A stretch of DNA of 64,000 nucleotides from Aquibacillus halophilus (GCF_009649745.1 NZ_WJNG01000006.1:101347-165346); one strand, 5' to 3'. Shown: positions 54,178 through 63,639, counted from the stretch's first letter. Notes: generated by a model from the sequence alone, not told the origin. Translations and numbers: made by a program.

Positions 54178-55740
54178 TTGATCAACAAAGTGTTTTTAGT
54201 CGACGATGATCGTTTTGTACGTAAAGGACTAAAAAGTATAATTGATTGGGAAAGTTGTGGTTATGAAGTTTGTGCAGAGGCTGATAACGGAGAAGATGCC
54301 TTAGAGTATATTAAACATCATACCCCTGATTTAGTAGTTACTGATATACGAATGCCAGTGCTAGATGGTCTCCAATTGATAAAAGAAGTTTCTGAATCGT
54401 TGAACCCTAAGCCTAGTTTTATCATTATTAGTGGGTATAGTGATTTCAAATATGCTCAACAGGCGGTTAAATATGGTGTGCATGATTTTATTCTAAAACC
54501 AGTTGATAAGGAAGAATTTGAGAAAACATTGCAAATACTCTCAGAAAAGTTAAAAAGAGAAAAGATAATGACAAGGGCGAGAGAAAACATGATAGCTACT
54601 TCGACCCTTGAAAATATTCTAACTGGTAAACAGGAAGAGCCCCTCGAACATAATTTTTTAAAGAGATTAAATGTATCCTATGGTGGTCCACTCACTTATT
54701 TAATTATTGAAGTTAATAAAATGATTGTAGATGTATCTAAGTTACAGGACATGATTATGCGTAAGACAACTACTGAAGAAGAGAATGAATCTTTATTAAT
54801 TCGTGATCATGGACAAGGTAGCTTTGGGTTACTCGTTTCTGATCGAAAAGAATTAGTATATAGTGAAGACATTGAACTCTTTGCCGAAGACCTTCAGAAA
54901 AGGATGGAAAGACAATTAGATAAAGAGGTCTCGGTCTTTGTTGGGAAAACGGTTAATGCTCCAAGTGAAATAAAAGAGTCTTATGAAACAGCAAAACTTG
55001 CTGCACAGTTTAAATATGTGAAATCAGATAAAAGACCAATCTTTTATCAAGATGTAGAAAACGAGTCAATCAACTACATTGAACTTGATCAGAAGACACA
55101 CAATTTGTTAATGGAACAAATAGAAGAGTATAATTCAACTACCATATTACAAACAATTGATGAGATAATTAACGAGTTTAAAACAAAAGAATTTGCAAGA
55201 GATGCTGTGAAGACTTCTATAAACCGTTTTGTTCATGAGATAGTTAAAACAATAAAAACATTAGAGGGTAACGAACAGGATCTCTCTACGCTACCATCGA
55301 TGCTTCATTGGAGCGATCATCCGTACACATTGGAACAAATAAAGGATATGTTTAGTGAATTTATAATTGAGGCATCTAAACTAATTTCTCAGTTGAATAA
55401 AGACAACGTCAAAGGTAATATCCATAAGATTAAAAGGTATATTGATACGAATTACAAAAAGAACCTGACTTTAAAGCAGATTGCCAACCACTTTTATATG
55501 AATCCTGTTTATATGGGCCAACTGTTTAAAAAAACGTATGGTGTCTATTTTAAAGACTACTTCTTACAAGTTCGTATCAATGAAGCGAAAAAAATGTTGC
55601 GACAGACTGATTTAAGGATATATGAAATAGCAGAAAATGTTGGGTTTAGTAATCCCGATTATTTCGTCACACAGTTCGAAAAAACAGTTGGAGCTACACC
55701 AACTAAATATCGTAACAAAGTTACCGATAAATTCTTGTGA
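54178..55740 (+). CDS. YesN-type response regulator with AraC DNA-binding domain
   Basis: 520 residues from TTG 54178, 6 bases after aaaggaggagg. The receiver domain (1-120) has the acidic pair VDDDRF near 8, the phospho-acceptor Asp in VVTDIRMPVLDGL near 56, and Lys in FILKPVDKEEF near 105. A middle region of about 290 residues follows. The C-terminal AraC domain (about 410-515) shows NLTLKQIANHFYMNPVYMGQ and EIAENVGFSNPDYFVTQFEK. It pairs with the histidine kinase 13 bp downstream. The direct repeats before both LplA-type genes are its likely targets. Confidence 0.92.
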   Translation: MINKVFLVDDDRFVRKGLKSIIDWESCGYEVCAEADNGEDALEYIKHHTPDLVVTDIRMPVLDGLQLIKEVSESLNPKPSFIIISGYSDFKYAQQAVKYGVHDFILKPVDKEEFEKTLQILSEKLKREKIMTRARENMIATSTLENILTGKQEEPLEHNFLKRLNVSYGGPLTYLIIEVNKMIVDVSKLQDMIMRKTTTEEENESLLIRDHGQGSFGLLVSDRKELVYSEDIELFAEDLQKRMERQLDKEVSVFVGKTVNAPSEIKESYETAKLAAQFKYVKSDKRPIFYQDVENESINYIELDQKTHNLLMEQIEEYNSTTILQTIDEIINEFKTKEFARDAVKTSINRFVHEIVKTIKTLEGNEQDLSTLPSMLHWSDHPYTLEQIKDMFSEFIIEASKLISQLNKDNVKGNIHKIKRYIDTNYKKNLTLKQIANHFYMNPVYMGQLFKKTYGVYFKDYFLQVRINEAKKMLRQTDLRIYEIAENVGFSNPDYFVTQFEKTVGATPTKYRNKVTDKFL

Positions 55741-55753
55741 AGATGGCGATAAA

Positions 55754-57499
55754 ATGAACCGATTCCATTTTAATAACATAGGTCTTAGAAACAAATTATT
55801 AATCATCTATATTGTTTCAGTGTTTTTACCGATTACGTTAACCCATATAGCCTTTTATAACGTAACATCTGAAAATGTTAGAACTCAAAAAATGCATGAT
55901 TTATCTCTCTCAGTAGAACAAATGGCTAACGAATTTCGAAAAGCTATGGATGAAGCTGTAGCGGTTTCATCTGTTCTTTATGTAGATAGTAGACTGTATA
56001 CCTTTTTAGAAACAGAGTATGATTCAGTAATTGAATTTATTCATGCATATAATTCCTATTATCGAGACATAAGTAAATTTGTACCTATATATTCTTCTAT
56101 TCGTTCCATTAATTTGTACACTGATAACGAAACAGTAATTTTTGCCGGAGGTCTTAGTGAAATTGACAACTCCCTGCAAGAAAAAAAGTGGTATAAGGAT
56201 TCGCAAACAATAAGTTCGTTTCCGCTGATAACCCGAATAGAAGATGATACAAATGATTTAGATGAGTTAGATCGATTTAGTATAATTAGAGAACTTGACT
56301 ATTATAAGAATAACACTGCTAAGAAAATACTTGAGATAGAACTAAACTCAGCTTTAATAGCAGGGATTTTTGATAATGTGACATTTCCAGGTGATGTATA
56401 TTTATTAAATAAAGATAATGTAATTGAATATACGACTAATCGAGACCTTGACTTGTCAAGTAGAAGTGTCCAATTTGACTCGATTCCGATTCCTGAAAAT
56501 ACAGTTATCTTTGAAGAAGAATATGAAATTCAATATTTAAATAACTGGAAAGTAGTTGGCATTACAGATGAAAAGGAGTTACTTCAGGAAGTACAAAGTT
56601 CCCGAAATTTTATTATTTATTTAGCGATGATAAATCTAGTGTTTCCATCCTTGTTTATTATTTATATTACAAGTTCACTGCACTTGCGAATATTGCGCAT
56701 TTTAAAGCATATGAGAAAAGTTGAAGATCAAAACTTTGAGCTGATTGAAGGTAAAGATTACCAAGATGAGATTGGTGAGCTTACTAAGGCATTCAATCGA
56801 ATGGCTAGCAAAATAAAAAATCTAATCAACGATGTTTATGTAGTAGGTATCGAGAAGAAAGATTTGGAGTTACAACGAAAACAAGCACAATTAAGTGCGC
56901 TACAAAGTCAGATTAATCCACATTTTTTATTTAACGTATTGGAAACAATTCGCATGCGGAGTATATTGAAAAAAGAAGATGAAACAGCAAAGATTATTCA
57001 TAATATGGCAAAAATGTTAAGGAAATCTTTTATCTGGGGGAAAGATTGGGTTACCGTAGAAGAAGAAATCTATTTAATAAAATGCTTTTTGGAAATTCAA
57101 TATTATCGATTTGATGATAAAATGCAATACCATATTGATGTAGACCCCGAGGCTTATCAGTCAGTCATACCAAACATGCTACTCATTCCATTTGTAGAGA
57201 ATGCAAGTATACATGGTGTAGAACCATTAAAAGGACAAGGACTGATTACTATCACAATCAGGTGTAAGGACGAACAGTTAGTTTGTGAAATAAGAGATAA
57301 TGGAGTAGGGATGGAAGAAGAAACCTATGAGAAGCTACTTCAATCATTGTATGAAGAAGAATATATTGGCGAAAATGTTGGCATGAAAAATGTCTATTAT
57401 CGTTTAAAGCTTTACTATCGCGATCAATTTACGTTTGAAGTGAAAAGTTTAAAAGGAACTGGGACATTAATTCGACTTATTATTCCGTTACAAAAGTAG
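55754..57499 (+). CDS. YesM-type sensor histidine kinase
   Basis: 581 residues from ATG 55754; the frame is open upstream but overlaps yesN. Two membrane segments (about 14-34 and 285-308) flank an extracellular sensor domain of about 250 residues. A HAMP linker follows (ILKHMRKVEDQNFELIEGKD). The phospho-acceptor region is SQINPHFLFNVLETIRMRS near 388, and the ATPase N and G boxes are IPFVENASIHGVEP and EIRDNGVGMEEE. It senses an outside signal, probably xylan oligomers, and phosphorylates the preceding regulator. Confidence 0.92.
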   Translation: MNRFHFNNIGLRNKLLIIYIVSVFLPITLTHIAFYNVTSENVRTQKMHDLSLSVEQMANEFRKAMDEAVAVSSVLYVDSRLYTFLETEYDSVIEFIHAYNSYYRDISKFVPIYSSIRSINLYTDNETVIFAGGLSEIDNSLQEKKWYKDSQTISSFPLITRIEDDTNDLDELDRFSIIRELDYYKNNTAKKILEIELNSALIAGIFDNVTFPGDVYLLNKDNVIEYTTNRDLDLSSRSVQFDSIPIPENTVIFEEEYEIQYLNNWKVVGITDEKELLQEVQSSRNFIIYLAMINLVFPSLFIIYITSSLHLRILRILKHMRKVEDQNFELIEGKDYQDEIGELTKAFNRMASKIKNLINDVYVVGIEKKDLELQRKQAQLSALQSQINPHFLFNVLETIRMRSILKKEDETAKIIHNMAKMLRKSFIWGKDWVTVEEEIYLIKCFLEIQYYRFDDKMQYHIDVDPEAYQSVIPNMLLIPFVENASIHGVEPLKGQGLITITIRCKDEQLVCEIRDNGVGMEEETYEKLLQSLYEEEYIGENVGMKNVYYRLKLYYRDQFTFEVKSLKGTGTLIRLIIPLQK

Positions 57500-57537
57500 A
57501 CAATACCGTAGTTCTTAGTAACTACGGTATTGTTATG
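57500..57537 (+). terminator. Terminator of the yesN-yesM operon
   Basis: acaataccgtagtt and aactacggtattgt form a 14-bp stem across a short loop and lie directly at the kinase stop codon, followed by a T-rich tail. Confidence 0.85.
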
Positions 57538-57617
57538 TTTTACGAATCTAAATCTATAAACTAATTAAATAATACTCTTACTCTATTGGTGAAGATTATA
57601 ATAATAGCTTCACAAAC

Positions 57618-57695
57618 CTAAAGTTTACAAAGTATTATCTATAGTTTGAGGGGTAACTCTTAGAAAATATTAAGGTTATAATGTAAGTGCTTACA
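57618..57695 (+). promoter_or_regulatory. Activator-type promoter of the second LplA-like gene, with cre
   Basis: CTAAAGTTT (57618-57626) and CTATAGTTT (57639-57647) are 21 bp apart, ahead of a weak -35 (TAACTC, 57654-57659), 17-base spacer and TATAAT (57677-57682). A cre-like ATGTAAGTGCTTACA (57681-57695, 14 of 15) overlaps the start point. A 68-base stretch aligns without gaps to the promoter at 42535-42602, with 52 identities. Confidence 0.7.
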
Positions 57696-57755
57696 AAAAA
57701 GAACAAGCTTTTTATGTGAGTAAAAAAAAAAGAAGAAATTAGGGGGAATCTAATT

Positions 57756-59432
57756 ATGTTGAAAAAGAAACATCTTTTTCTAGCTTTAATCATGATGCTA
57801 CTATTAGCGGTTGCTGCTTGTAGTAATAATGAAGCTGGAAATGAAAGCGATTCAACAGATGATTCAGAAGGAACTGAAGAAGTTGTTACTTATAAATTCT
57901 TCGATGCATCTGGACCAGCTACAGATATTAATACGAATGAAACTACACTTGGTAAAAGATTTGAAGAGGAAACTGGAGTTAACTTTGACATTGAGCACAT
58001 TGTAGGCGACGTTAATCAAAAAATCGGTACAATGATCGCTAGTGGTGAATATCCAGAACTTCTAAATGCTGAGCAATCAACTGATGCAGTTATTGATGCA
58101 GGTGGGTTTGTTCCATTGAATGATCTTATCGAGAACCATGCACCAAACCTTAAAGAAATGTATGGCCCATATTTAGATCTAATGAAACGTGATGATGGAA
58201 ATATTTATGTTATTTCATCTGGTGCGCCTCACGGATATGCTAAGCCAGCGAATTTAAATCAAGGTGGTTGGTGGATTAAGCGTTCTGTTTTAAAAGAACT
58301 AGGCTATCCACAACCTGAAACTTTAGATGAATATTTTGATATTATTGAAGAATATACAACAGCAAATCCTACTATTGATGGCGCGGACACAATAGGGTTT
58401 TCAGCATTAACATATGACTGGAGATTTTTCGCACTATCTAACCAACCAATGCACTTAGCTGGTTTTCCAAACGATGGTGGTATCACTGTTGACATGGAAT
58501 CTCAGGTAGCAACTGTATACGGTGATAAAGAAATGACACAAAGATGGTTAGAGAAATTGAATCAAGTAAATGACATGGGCTTGTTTGACAGAGAAGCATT
58601 TACACAAAATTATGATGAATATTTAGCTAAAATTACATCAGGTCGTCTTGTTGGATTCTTTGACTATCGTTGGCAAGTAGGCCAAGCGATGAATACGCTT
58701 GCAGAAGACGAGAATTTCTATAATGATTACATGGCATTCCCAATTGTATTTGAAGAAGGAATTAAAGACCAATATTTAGATCCAGTTGGTTTCACTGCAT
58801 CACCTGGAATTGGTATTACTTCTGGTACATCTGAAGAAGATCAAATTAAAATCATTAAGTTTTTAGATCACATTGCTAAGATTGAAACACAAAAAATGAT
58901 TACTTGGGGTGACCCAGGTGAAACGTATGAGGTTAGCGAAGATGGACGTTACACTCGTACTCAAGAACAAATCGATTTAACTTCTAGTACTGAGTTTAGA
59001 GACGAGTTCGGTTTCACGTACTTCGAATGGGGTTGGCCACGTATGAGAGGCGTATTTGACGATGGTAACGCTGTTGAGCCTCCTAAACAACCAGAAGTAG
59101 CGAACTTGATGTATGACGAAGGTGATAGAGAATTTTTGGATGCTTACGGTATTCAAACATTTACAGAGTTATTCTCTGAGCCAGATCCACGTCCATGGTT
59201 CCCAGCTTGGGATACACCAATTGAGACAGGCTCTGAAGCACAGCTTTACGAGCAACGTGTTAATGATTTAATGGTACGTGAATACCCGGAAATGATTTTT
59301 GCTGATCCATCTGAGTTCGACTCTGCGTGGGAAGAATATAAAACAGAATTTTCCGAGCTTCCAGTTGAAGCTTATGAGGAAGTAATTACTGAGTCTGTTA
59401 AGAGAAAGGCTTCACTTGTAAATTACGAATAA
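57756..59432 (+). CDS. LplA-type ABC transporter binding lipoprotein (aldouronate/xylo-oligomer)
   Basis: 558 residues. Lipobox AAC near residue 22 and a Ser/Asp/Glu-rich linker precede the binding domain (FFDASGPATDINTNETTLGK, HIVGDVNQKIGTMIASGEYP, LNAEQSTDAVIDAGGF). The sequence is closely similar to the protein at 42692 over its whole length, including the C-terminal EWGWPRMRGVFDDGNAVEPP. Two permeases follow, completing an importer except for the ATPase, which is likely shared MsmX. LplA proteins of this type bind aldouronates in Paenibacillus xylan clusters; the same role is inferred from the GH67/GH10 context. Confidence 0.9.
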   Translation: MLKKKHLFLALIMMLLLAVAACSNNEAGNESDSTDDSEGTEEVVTYKFFDASGPATDINTNETTLGKRFEEETGVNFDIEHIVGDVNQKIGTMIASGEYPELLNAEQSTDAVIDAGGFVPLNDLIENHAPNLKEMYGPYLDLMKRDDGNIYVISSGAPHGYAKPANLNQGGWWIKRSVLKELGYPQPETLDEYFDIIEEYTTANPTIDGADTIGFSALTYDWRFFALSNQPMHLAGFPNDGGITVDMESQVATVYGDKEMTQRWLEKLNQVNDMGLFDREAFTQNYDEYLAKITSGRLVGFFDYRWQVGQAMNTLAEDENFYNDYMAFPIVFEEGIKDQYLDPVGFTASPGIGITSGTSEEDQIKIIKFLDHIAKIETQKMITWGDPGETYEVSEDGRYTRTQEQIDLTSSTEFRDEFGFTYFEWGWPRMRGVFDDGNAVEPPKQPEVANLMYDEGDREFLDAYGIQTFTELFSEPDPRPWFPAWDTPIETGSEAQLYEQRVNDLMVREYPEMIFADPSEFDSAWEEYKTEFSELPVEAYEEVITESVKRKASLVNYE

Positions 59433-59447
59433 TATCAAAAATTAAAA

Positions 59448-59486
59448 GGAAGGCTGAGTTGTTCTACAGGAAGTTCAGCCTTCCTA
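59448..59486 (+). terminator. Stem-loop after the second LplA-like gene
   Basis: ggaaggctga and the downstream ttcagccttcc pair, with the loop ending tacaggaag, mirroring the hairpin after the orphan paralog. A second hairpin (tttcatttta with taaaatgaaa) lies at 59565-59587, before the permeases, so read-through to the permeases is probably partial. Confidence 0.75.
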
Positions 59487-59672
59487 TAATTTGAAGATGC
59501 AAGTCACTACCTTTGGCTTGAATACTGACCATCAGAAATAGGGGACTCCCTCACTGGTGGAATTTCATTTTATTTAAAATGAAAGTATCACCACGGGCTA
59601 GAAAATGCTAAGTGAGTACTGAGTTTTTCTAATCAAGTTCACGAGTGTATAGAGGATGAGGAGGGAATAGAA

Positions 59673-60635
59673 GTGCAAACACAAACACCAATAAATACAC
59701 CCACGTCTCCAAAACAAACAAAAGGTATTAAACCATTTCTTAAAAAATGCAAAGAGCAAAGAGCATTATTATGGATGACCGTTCCGTTTGTTATTTGGGT
59801 GTTCATATTCAAGTACCTTCCAGTCTGGGGCTGGACAATGGCGTTCCAGGATTATAAGCCTGCTAGAGCCTTTACTGAACAAGAATGGGTTGGATTCAAA
59901 CACTTTTTGTTCTTATTTACAGATGATCGTTTCTTAGGCGTACTTCGAAACACATTGGCACAGAGTGTAATTAATATGGTCTTAGGCTTTGTGACTGCGA
60001 TAGGTATGGCAGTATTAATTAACGAACTAACAAACATTAAGTTTAAAAGAGTGGTTCAAACGATCAGTTATTTACCACACTTTCTTTCATGGGTTGTTGC
60101 AGCAGCGCTTGTTTCATCTGTACTATCCATTGATGGGATTATTAATGAAGTATTAATGGGACTCAACATCATTGATGAAGAAATTCTTTGGTTAGGAATT
60201 GGAGAATACTTCTGGGGAATTCTGGGTGCTGCAGAAACATGGAAAAATGTTGGTTGGAATGCAATTATCTACTTAGCAGCTATATCTATGATTGACCAAG
60301 AACAGTATGAAGCAGCAAAAATAGATGGTGCTTCACGAATACAGCGTATTATTCATATTACAATACCTGGAATGAAGTCAGTTATCATTGTTCTGTTAAT
60401 TATGAATATTGGTTACATTCTTGAATCAGGCTTTGAACCTCAATATTTATTAGGTAATGGACAAAACGTTCAGTATTCAGAAAACATCGATGTTTTTGTT
60501 ATCAAATATGGTATTGCGATGTTTAACTTTTCACTTGCAACCGCAGCAGGAATGTTTAAGACAGTTATAAGTTTTATCTTCTTGGTAGCGGCAAATTCAT
60601 TATCGAAAAAAATGGGTCAAGGTGGACTATACTAG
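59673..60635 (+). CDS. LplB-type ABC transporter permease
   Basis: 320 residues from GTG 59673 behind gaggaggg. About six membrane segments; the N-terminus is polar. The region VWIFKYLPVWGWTMAFQDYK near 45-65 is typical of the LplB branch, and the EAA loop is EQYEAAKIDGASRIQRIIHI near 215. It is the first permease of the aldouronate-type importer, acting with the next protein. The gap of 240 bp from the binding protein contains hairpins. Confidence 0.92.
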   Translation: MQTQTPINTPTSPKQTKGIKPFLKKCKEQRALLWMTVPFVIWVFIFKYLPVWGWTMAFQDYKPARAFTEQEWVGFKHFLFLFTDDRFLGVLRNTLAQSVINMVLGFVTAIGMAVLINELTNIKFKRVVQTISYLPHFLSWVVAAALVSSVLSIDGIINEVLMGLNIIDEEILWLGIGEYFWGILGAAETWKNVGWNAIIYLAAISMIDQEQYEAAKIDGASRIQRIIHITIPGMKSVIIVLLIMNIGYILESGFEPQYLLGNGQNVQYSENIDVFVIKYGIAMFNFSLATAAGMFKTVISFIFLVAANSLSKKMGQGGLY

Positions 60636-60647
60636 GGGGTGTACAAC

Positions 60648-61568
60648 ATGAAAAAAGTTAAAAAAAGAAAAAGAAGTTATATGAGGACAAGAGAAGATGT
60701 AATCTTTGATACTAGTAATATTATTTTCATGATCTTGCTATGTGTGGTCATGTTATATCCATTTTTAAACCAAATAGCTATTTCTCTAAATTCTGCGACT
60801 GATTCTGTTAAAGGTGGAATCTATCTATGGCCTAGAGAATTCACGTGGCATAACTATCAGCACGTATTTGATAAAGCATCCGTTTTACAGGCAATACTAA
60901 TTTCTGTTCTAAGAACAGTTATTGGAACAGGCTTTGGTTTGCTATGTACTGCGATGGTAGCATATGCAATTGCTCAGGAAAAATTTGTTTTCAAAAAAAC
61001 AGTTACAATTATATTTATCATGACAATGTACTTTAATGGTGGGCTAATTCCAACATTCCTTCTTATGAGAGATTTAGAACTAATTGGAACGTTTTGGGTT
61101 TATATTATGCCAACATTAATTAGTGCCTTTAACCTTATTATTATGCGTTCATTCATTGAAGGACTTCCACGAAGTATCTTTGAACAGGCAGAAATAGATG
61201 GGGCTGGAGACTTTAGAAAGTTCTTCCAGATCGTATTGCCATTATCCTTACCAGTTATAGCAACAGTAGCGTTATTCCTTGCAGTGTTCCAGTGGAACCA
61301 GTGGTTTGATGTATTCTTGTATAACTCAAGTAATGAACATTTAACTACCTTACAGTATGAGTTGATGAAAATACTTTCAAACTCAGCTACTTCAAGTGGT
61401 GATGCAAACTCTGCTTTTGCGAATTCTGGTGGGGGAAGTGCAGCTGTTGTTACACCGAAATCAATTCAAGCTACTATGACGATTGTAGCCAGTCTACCAA
61501 TTATCTGTGTCTATCCGTTCTTACAAAAGTATTTTGTTAAAGGTATGACATTGGGTGCAGTAAAATAG
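60648..61568 (+). CDS. YtcP-type ABC transporter permease
   Basis: 306 residues from ATG 60648, 8 bases after aggggg; GTG 60639 lies inside that box. Six membrane segments, with the EAA loop SIFEQAEIDGAGDFRKFFQI near 180-200 and a C-terminal FVKGMTLGAVK typical of YtcP. It starts 12 bp after LplB, so both are co-translated. It completes the channel of the importer with the preceding permease. Confidence 0.92.
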   Translation: MKKVKKRKRSYMRTREDVIFDTSNIIFMILLCVVMLYPFLNQIAISLNSATDSVKGGIYLWPREFTWHNYQHVFDKASVLQAILISVLRTVIGTGFGLLCTAMVAYAIAQEKFVFKKTVTIIFIMTMYFNGGLIPTFLLMRDLELIGTFWVYIMPTLISAFNLIIMRSFIEGLPRSIFEQAEIDGAGDFRKFFQIVLPLSLPVIATVALFLAVFQWNQWFDVFLYNSSNEHLTTLQYELMKILSNSATSSGDANSAFANSGGGSAAVVTPKSIQATMTIVASLPIICVYPFLQKYFVKGMTLGAVK

Positions 61569-61690
61569 TCTAATTAGTTTACATGACGACCGTTCAACTT
61601 TAATTTTAGTATTACCTGGGATTTTCAGATCCATCCGGGGATGGGAACTATTTGAAATGTGAATCTTTTTTTAAAGAGGAGAGAGTTTAG

Positions 61691-62713
61691 ATGACGAATA
61701 ATAATAATAATAAGGGAACTCCATCACTTCATGAGGTATATCAAGATTATTTCCTTGTTGGTGCAGCGGTCAATCCTATAACACTAAAATCACAGCAGGA
61801 ATTAATTATTAAACATTTTAATAGTATTACAGCTGAAAACGAAATGAAATTTGAACGACTGCATCCGGAAGAAAATCGTTTTACATTTGATCATTCTGAT
61901 AAGATGATGTCATTTGCAAAAGAACATGGAAAAAAAGTTCGTGGTCATACTCTAGTATGGCATAATCAAACGCCTGATTGGTTTTTTACAGATGAAGAAG
62001 GAAATTTAGTGGACAGAGAAACTCTGTTGAAAAGAATGGAAACACATATATCAACAGTAATGGGAAGATATAAGGGACAAATCTATAGCTGGGATGTTGT
62101 TAACGAAGCAGTATCAGATAGTGGAGAAGACTTATTAAGGGATTCTAAATGGTTAAATATAATTGGAGAAGACTTTATCGATAAGGCCTTTGAATACGCT
62201 CATAAAGCAGACCCTGAAGCTGCACTTTTCTACAATGACTATAATGAGTCAGATCCTGAAAAACGCGAGAAAATATATACGCTAGTAAAAGGATTAGTAG
62301 ATAGAAAAGTACCAATACATGGTATTGGTTTGCAAGCTCATTGGAATTTAACAAAACCATCTTATGATAACATAAGACAAGCTATTGAAAGATACGCCTC
62401 TTTAGGCTTACAAATACACATTACGGAAATGGATGTATCCGTTTTTGATTCAGAAGATAAACGGATAGATGTAGTTGAACAAACAGACGAAATGAAAGAA
62501 GCTCAAGCAGAACGCTACCAACATTTTTTTGAATTGCTTCGAGAGTATTCAGATGTGATTACTTCCGTTACATTTTGGGGAGCGGCAGACGACTATACAT
62601 GGTTAAGTAATTTTCCTGTCAGGGGAAGAAAGAATTGGCCGTTTGTATTTGATGAGAATCACGAACCAAAACTATCATTTTGGAAAATTGTCGATTTTGA
62701 TAATGGTAAATAG
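61691..62713 (+). CDS. Intracellular GH10 endo-xylanase
   Basis: 340 residues, single GH10 domain, no signal peptide, so cytoplasmic. Catalytic acid/base Glu in WDVVNEAVSD near 140 and nucleophile Glu in IHITEMDVSVFD near 250 are both present. Other GH10 landmarks are FNSITAENEMKFERLHPEE near 45, GHTLVWHNQTPDWFF near 85 and VTFWGAADDYTWL near 300. It digests imported xylo- and aldouronate-oligomers. It follows the LplB/YtcP permeases, the same arrangement as in Paenibacillus aldouronate operons. ATG lies after gaggagag. Confidence 0.96.
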   Translation: MTNNNNNKGTPSLHEVYQDYFLVGAAVNPITLKSQQELIIKHFNSITAENEMKFERLHPEENRFTFDHSDKMMSFAKEHGKKVRGHTLVWHNQTPDWFFTDEEGNLVDRETLLKRMETHISTVMGRYKGQIYSWDVVNEAVSDSGEDLLRDSKWLNIIGEDFIDKAFEYAHKADPEAALFYNDYNESDPEKREKIYTLVKGLVDRKVPIHGIGLQAHWNLTKPSYDNIRQAIERYASLGLQIHITEMDVSVFDSEDKRIDVVEQTDEMKEAQAERYQHFFELLREYSDVITSVTFWGAADDYTWLSNFPVRGRKNWPFVFDENHEPKLSFWKIVDFDNGK

Positions 62714-62842
62714 TTATAATACTTAACTTATACTAGCTAATATCGACGGATTCTGACCTTTTTTAAAGATTTGGACTCCGCGTATGTTACGTCTTGATAC
62801 CATAGATACTATCGTTAACCGTAGACATTTGGGGTGAGTAAT

Positions 62843-63370
62843 ATGAAAAGGTTAAGTGTAAGAATAATACTTGTACTATTCGTAATGATTGCCAGTGGAT
62901 GTAGTTCAGAAGAGGACAAGACTGAATTGTTCTTTTTTGCAGACTTTCCAACGACTATCACTGAAGATGTGAAAAGCATCCTTGTTGAAGGGATAGAAGG
63001 TAGTACAGCGGATGATTTCGAAGTTAGTTCTTTGCCGATGTATCATGAGAAAATCTACGCAGAACTAGCTGGTAAACATGGTGACATTTATATTATTAGA
63101 CAAGTTGCAATTGAAGGAATAAAGGATCCAATAGGTTTTTCTAAATTAGATGAAATTATTGATCCTGAATTAGTGACAGACGAATATAAAGGTGTTAACC
63201 CCGACACAGGTGACGAACATGTTTATGTAGTTCCAATCGACAATGACTCACTATTATTGAGAAAACTTGGTGTCGAATTAGATATACAATTGGCAGCTTT
63301 TATCCCCAAGTTTAGCGATAATCAAGAAGAGTCTATTCGTGTGTTAAAGTATTTACTTGAAAAACAATAA
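62843..63370 (+). CDS. Small lipoprotein of unknown function
   Basis: 175 residues from ATG 62843, after ggggtg; GTG 62834 lies inside that box. The signal peptide ends in the lipobox ASGC near residue 20. The mature part (TELFFFADFPTTITEDVKSI, then HGDIYIIRQVAIEGIKDPIG and GDEHVYVVPIDNDSLLLRKL) has no family I recognise; the alternating strands and a mid-region HGDI resemble a reduced solute-binding-like fold, but that is a weak guess. Its position between the intracellular GH10 gene and a secreted xylanase gene points to a surface role in xylan handling. A terminator follows. Confidence 0.6.
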   Translation: MKRLSVRIILVLFVMIASGCSSEEDKTELFFFADFPTTITEDVKSILVEGIEGSTADDFEVSSLPMYHEKIYAELAGKHGDIYIIRQVAIEGIKDPIGFSKLDEIIDPELVTDEYKGVNPDTGDEHVYVVPIDNDSLLLRKLGVELDIQLAAFIPKFSDNQEESIRVLKYLLEKQ

Positions 63371-63391
63371 ATTCTAGCTATGATAAAACAC

Positions 63392-63438
63392 TTTTCGGGA
63401 AAAGGAGAGGTAACAATCACTTCTCCTTTCCGAAAAAC
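63392..63438 (+). terminator. Terminator after the lipoprotein gene
   Basis: ttttcgg-gaaaaggagag pairs with cttctcctttc-cgaaaa, with a loop of about 12 bases. Confidence 0.8.
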
Positions 63439-63582
63439 TTCTTACATAAACCACACATTACCATAAATACTTCTAAGAGCTTTAAATTCAAATAGTTTTT
63501 ACTCCATATATTTTCTATTTAACTAGTTATCTAACAAAATCTATTAGGCCTGTTTAAGGAAAAGGGGGTGTTTGCCTTAGTA

Positions 63583-63597
63583 ATGTAAACGGTTTCA
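63583..63597 (+). promoter_or_regulatory. cre box before the secreted xylanase gene
   Basis: ATGTAAACGGTTTCA matches WTGNAANCGNWWNCA at every position, 42 bp before the ATG, a roadblock position for CcpA. Confidence 0.75.
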
Positions 63598-63639
63598 ACT
63601 TTTTAAGAATTTGTATGAACTATTACAGGGAGGCATAAA

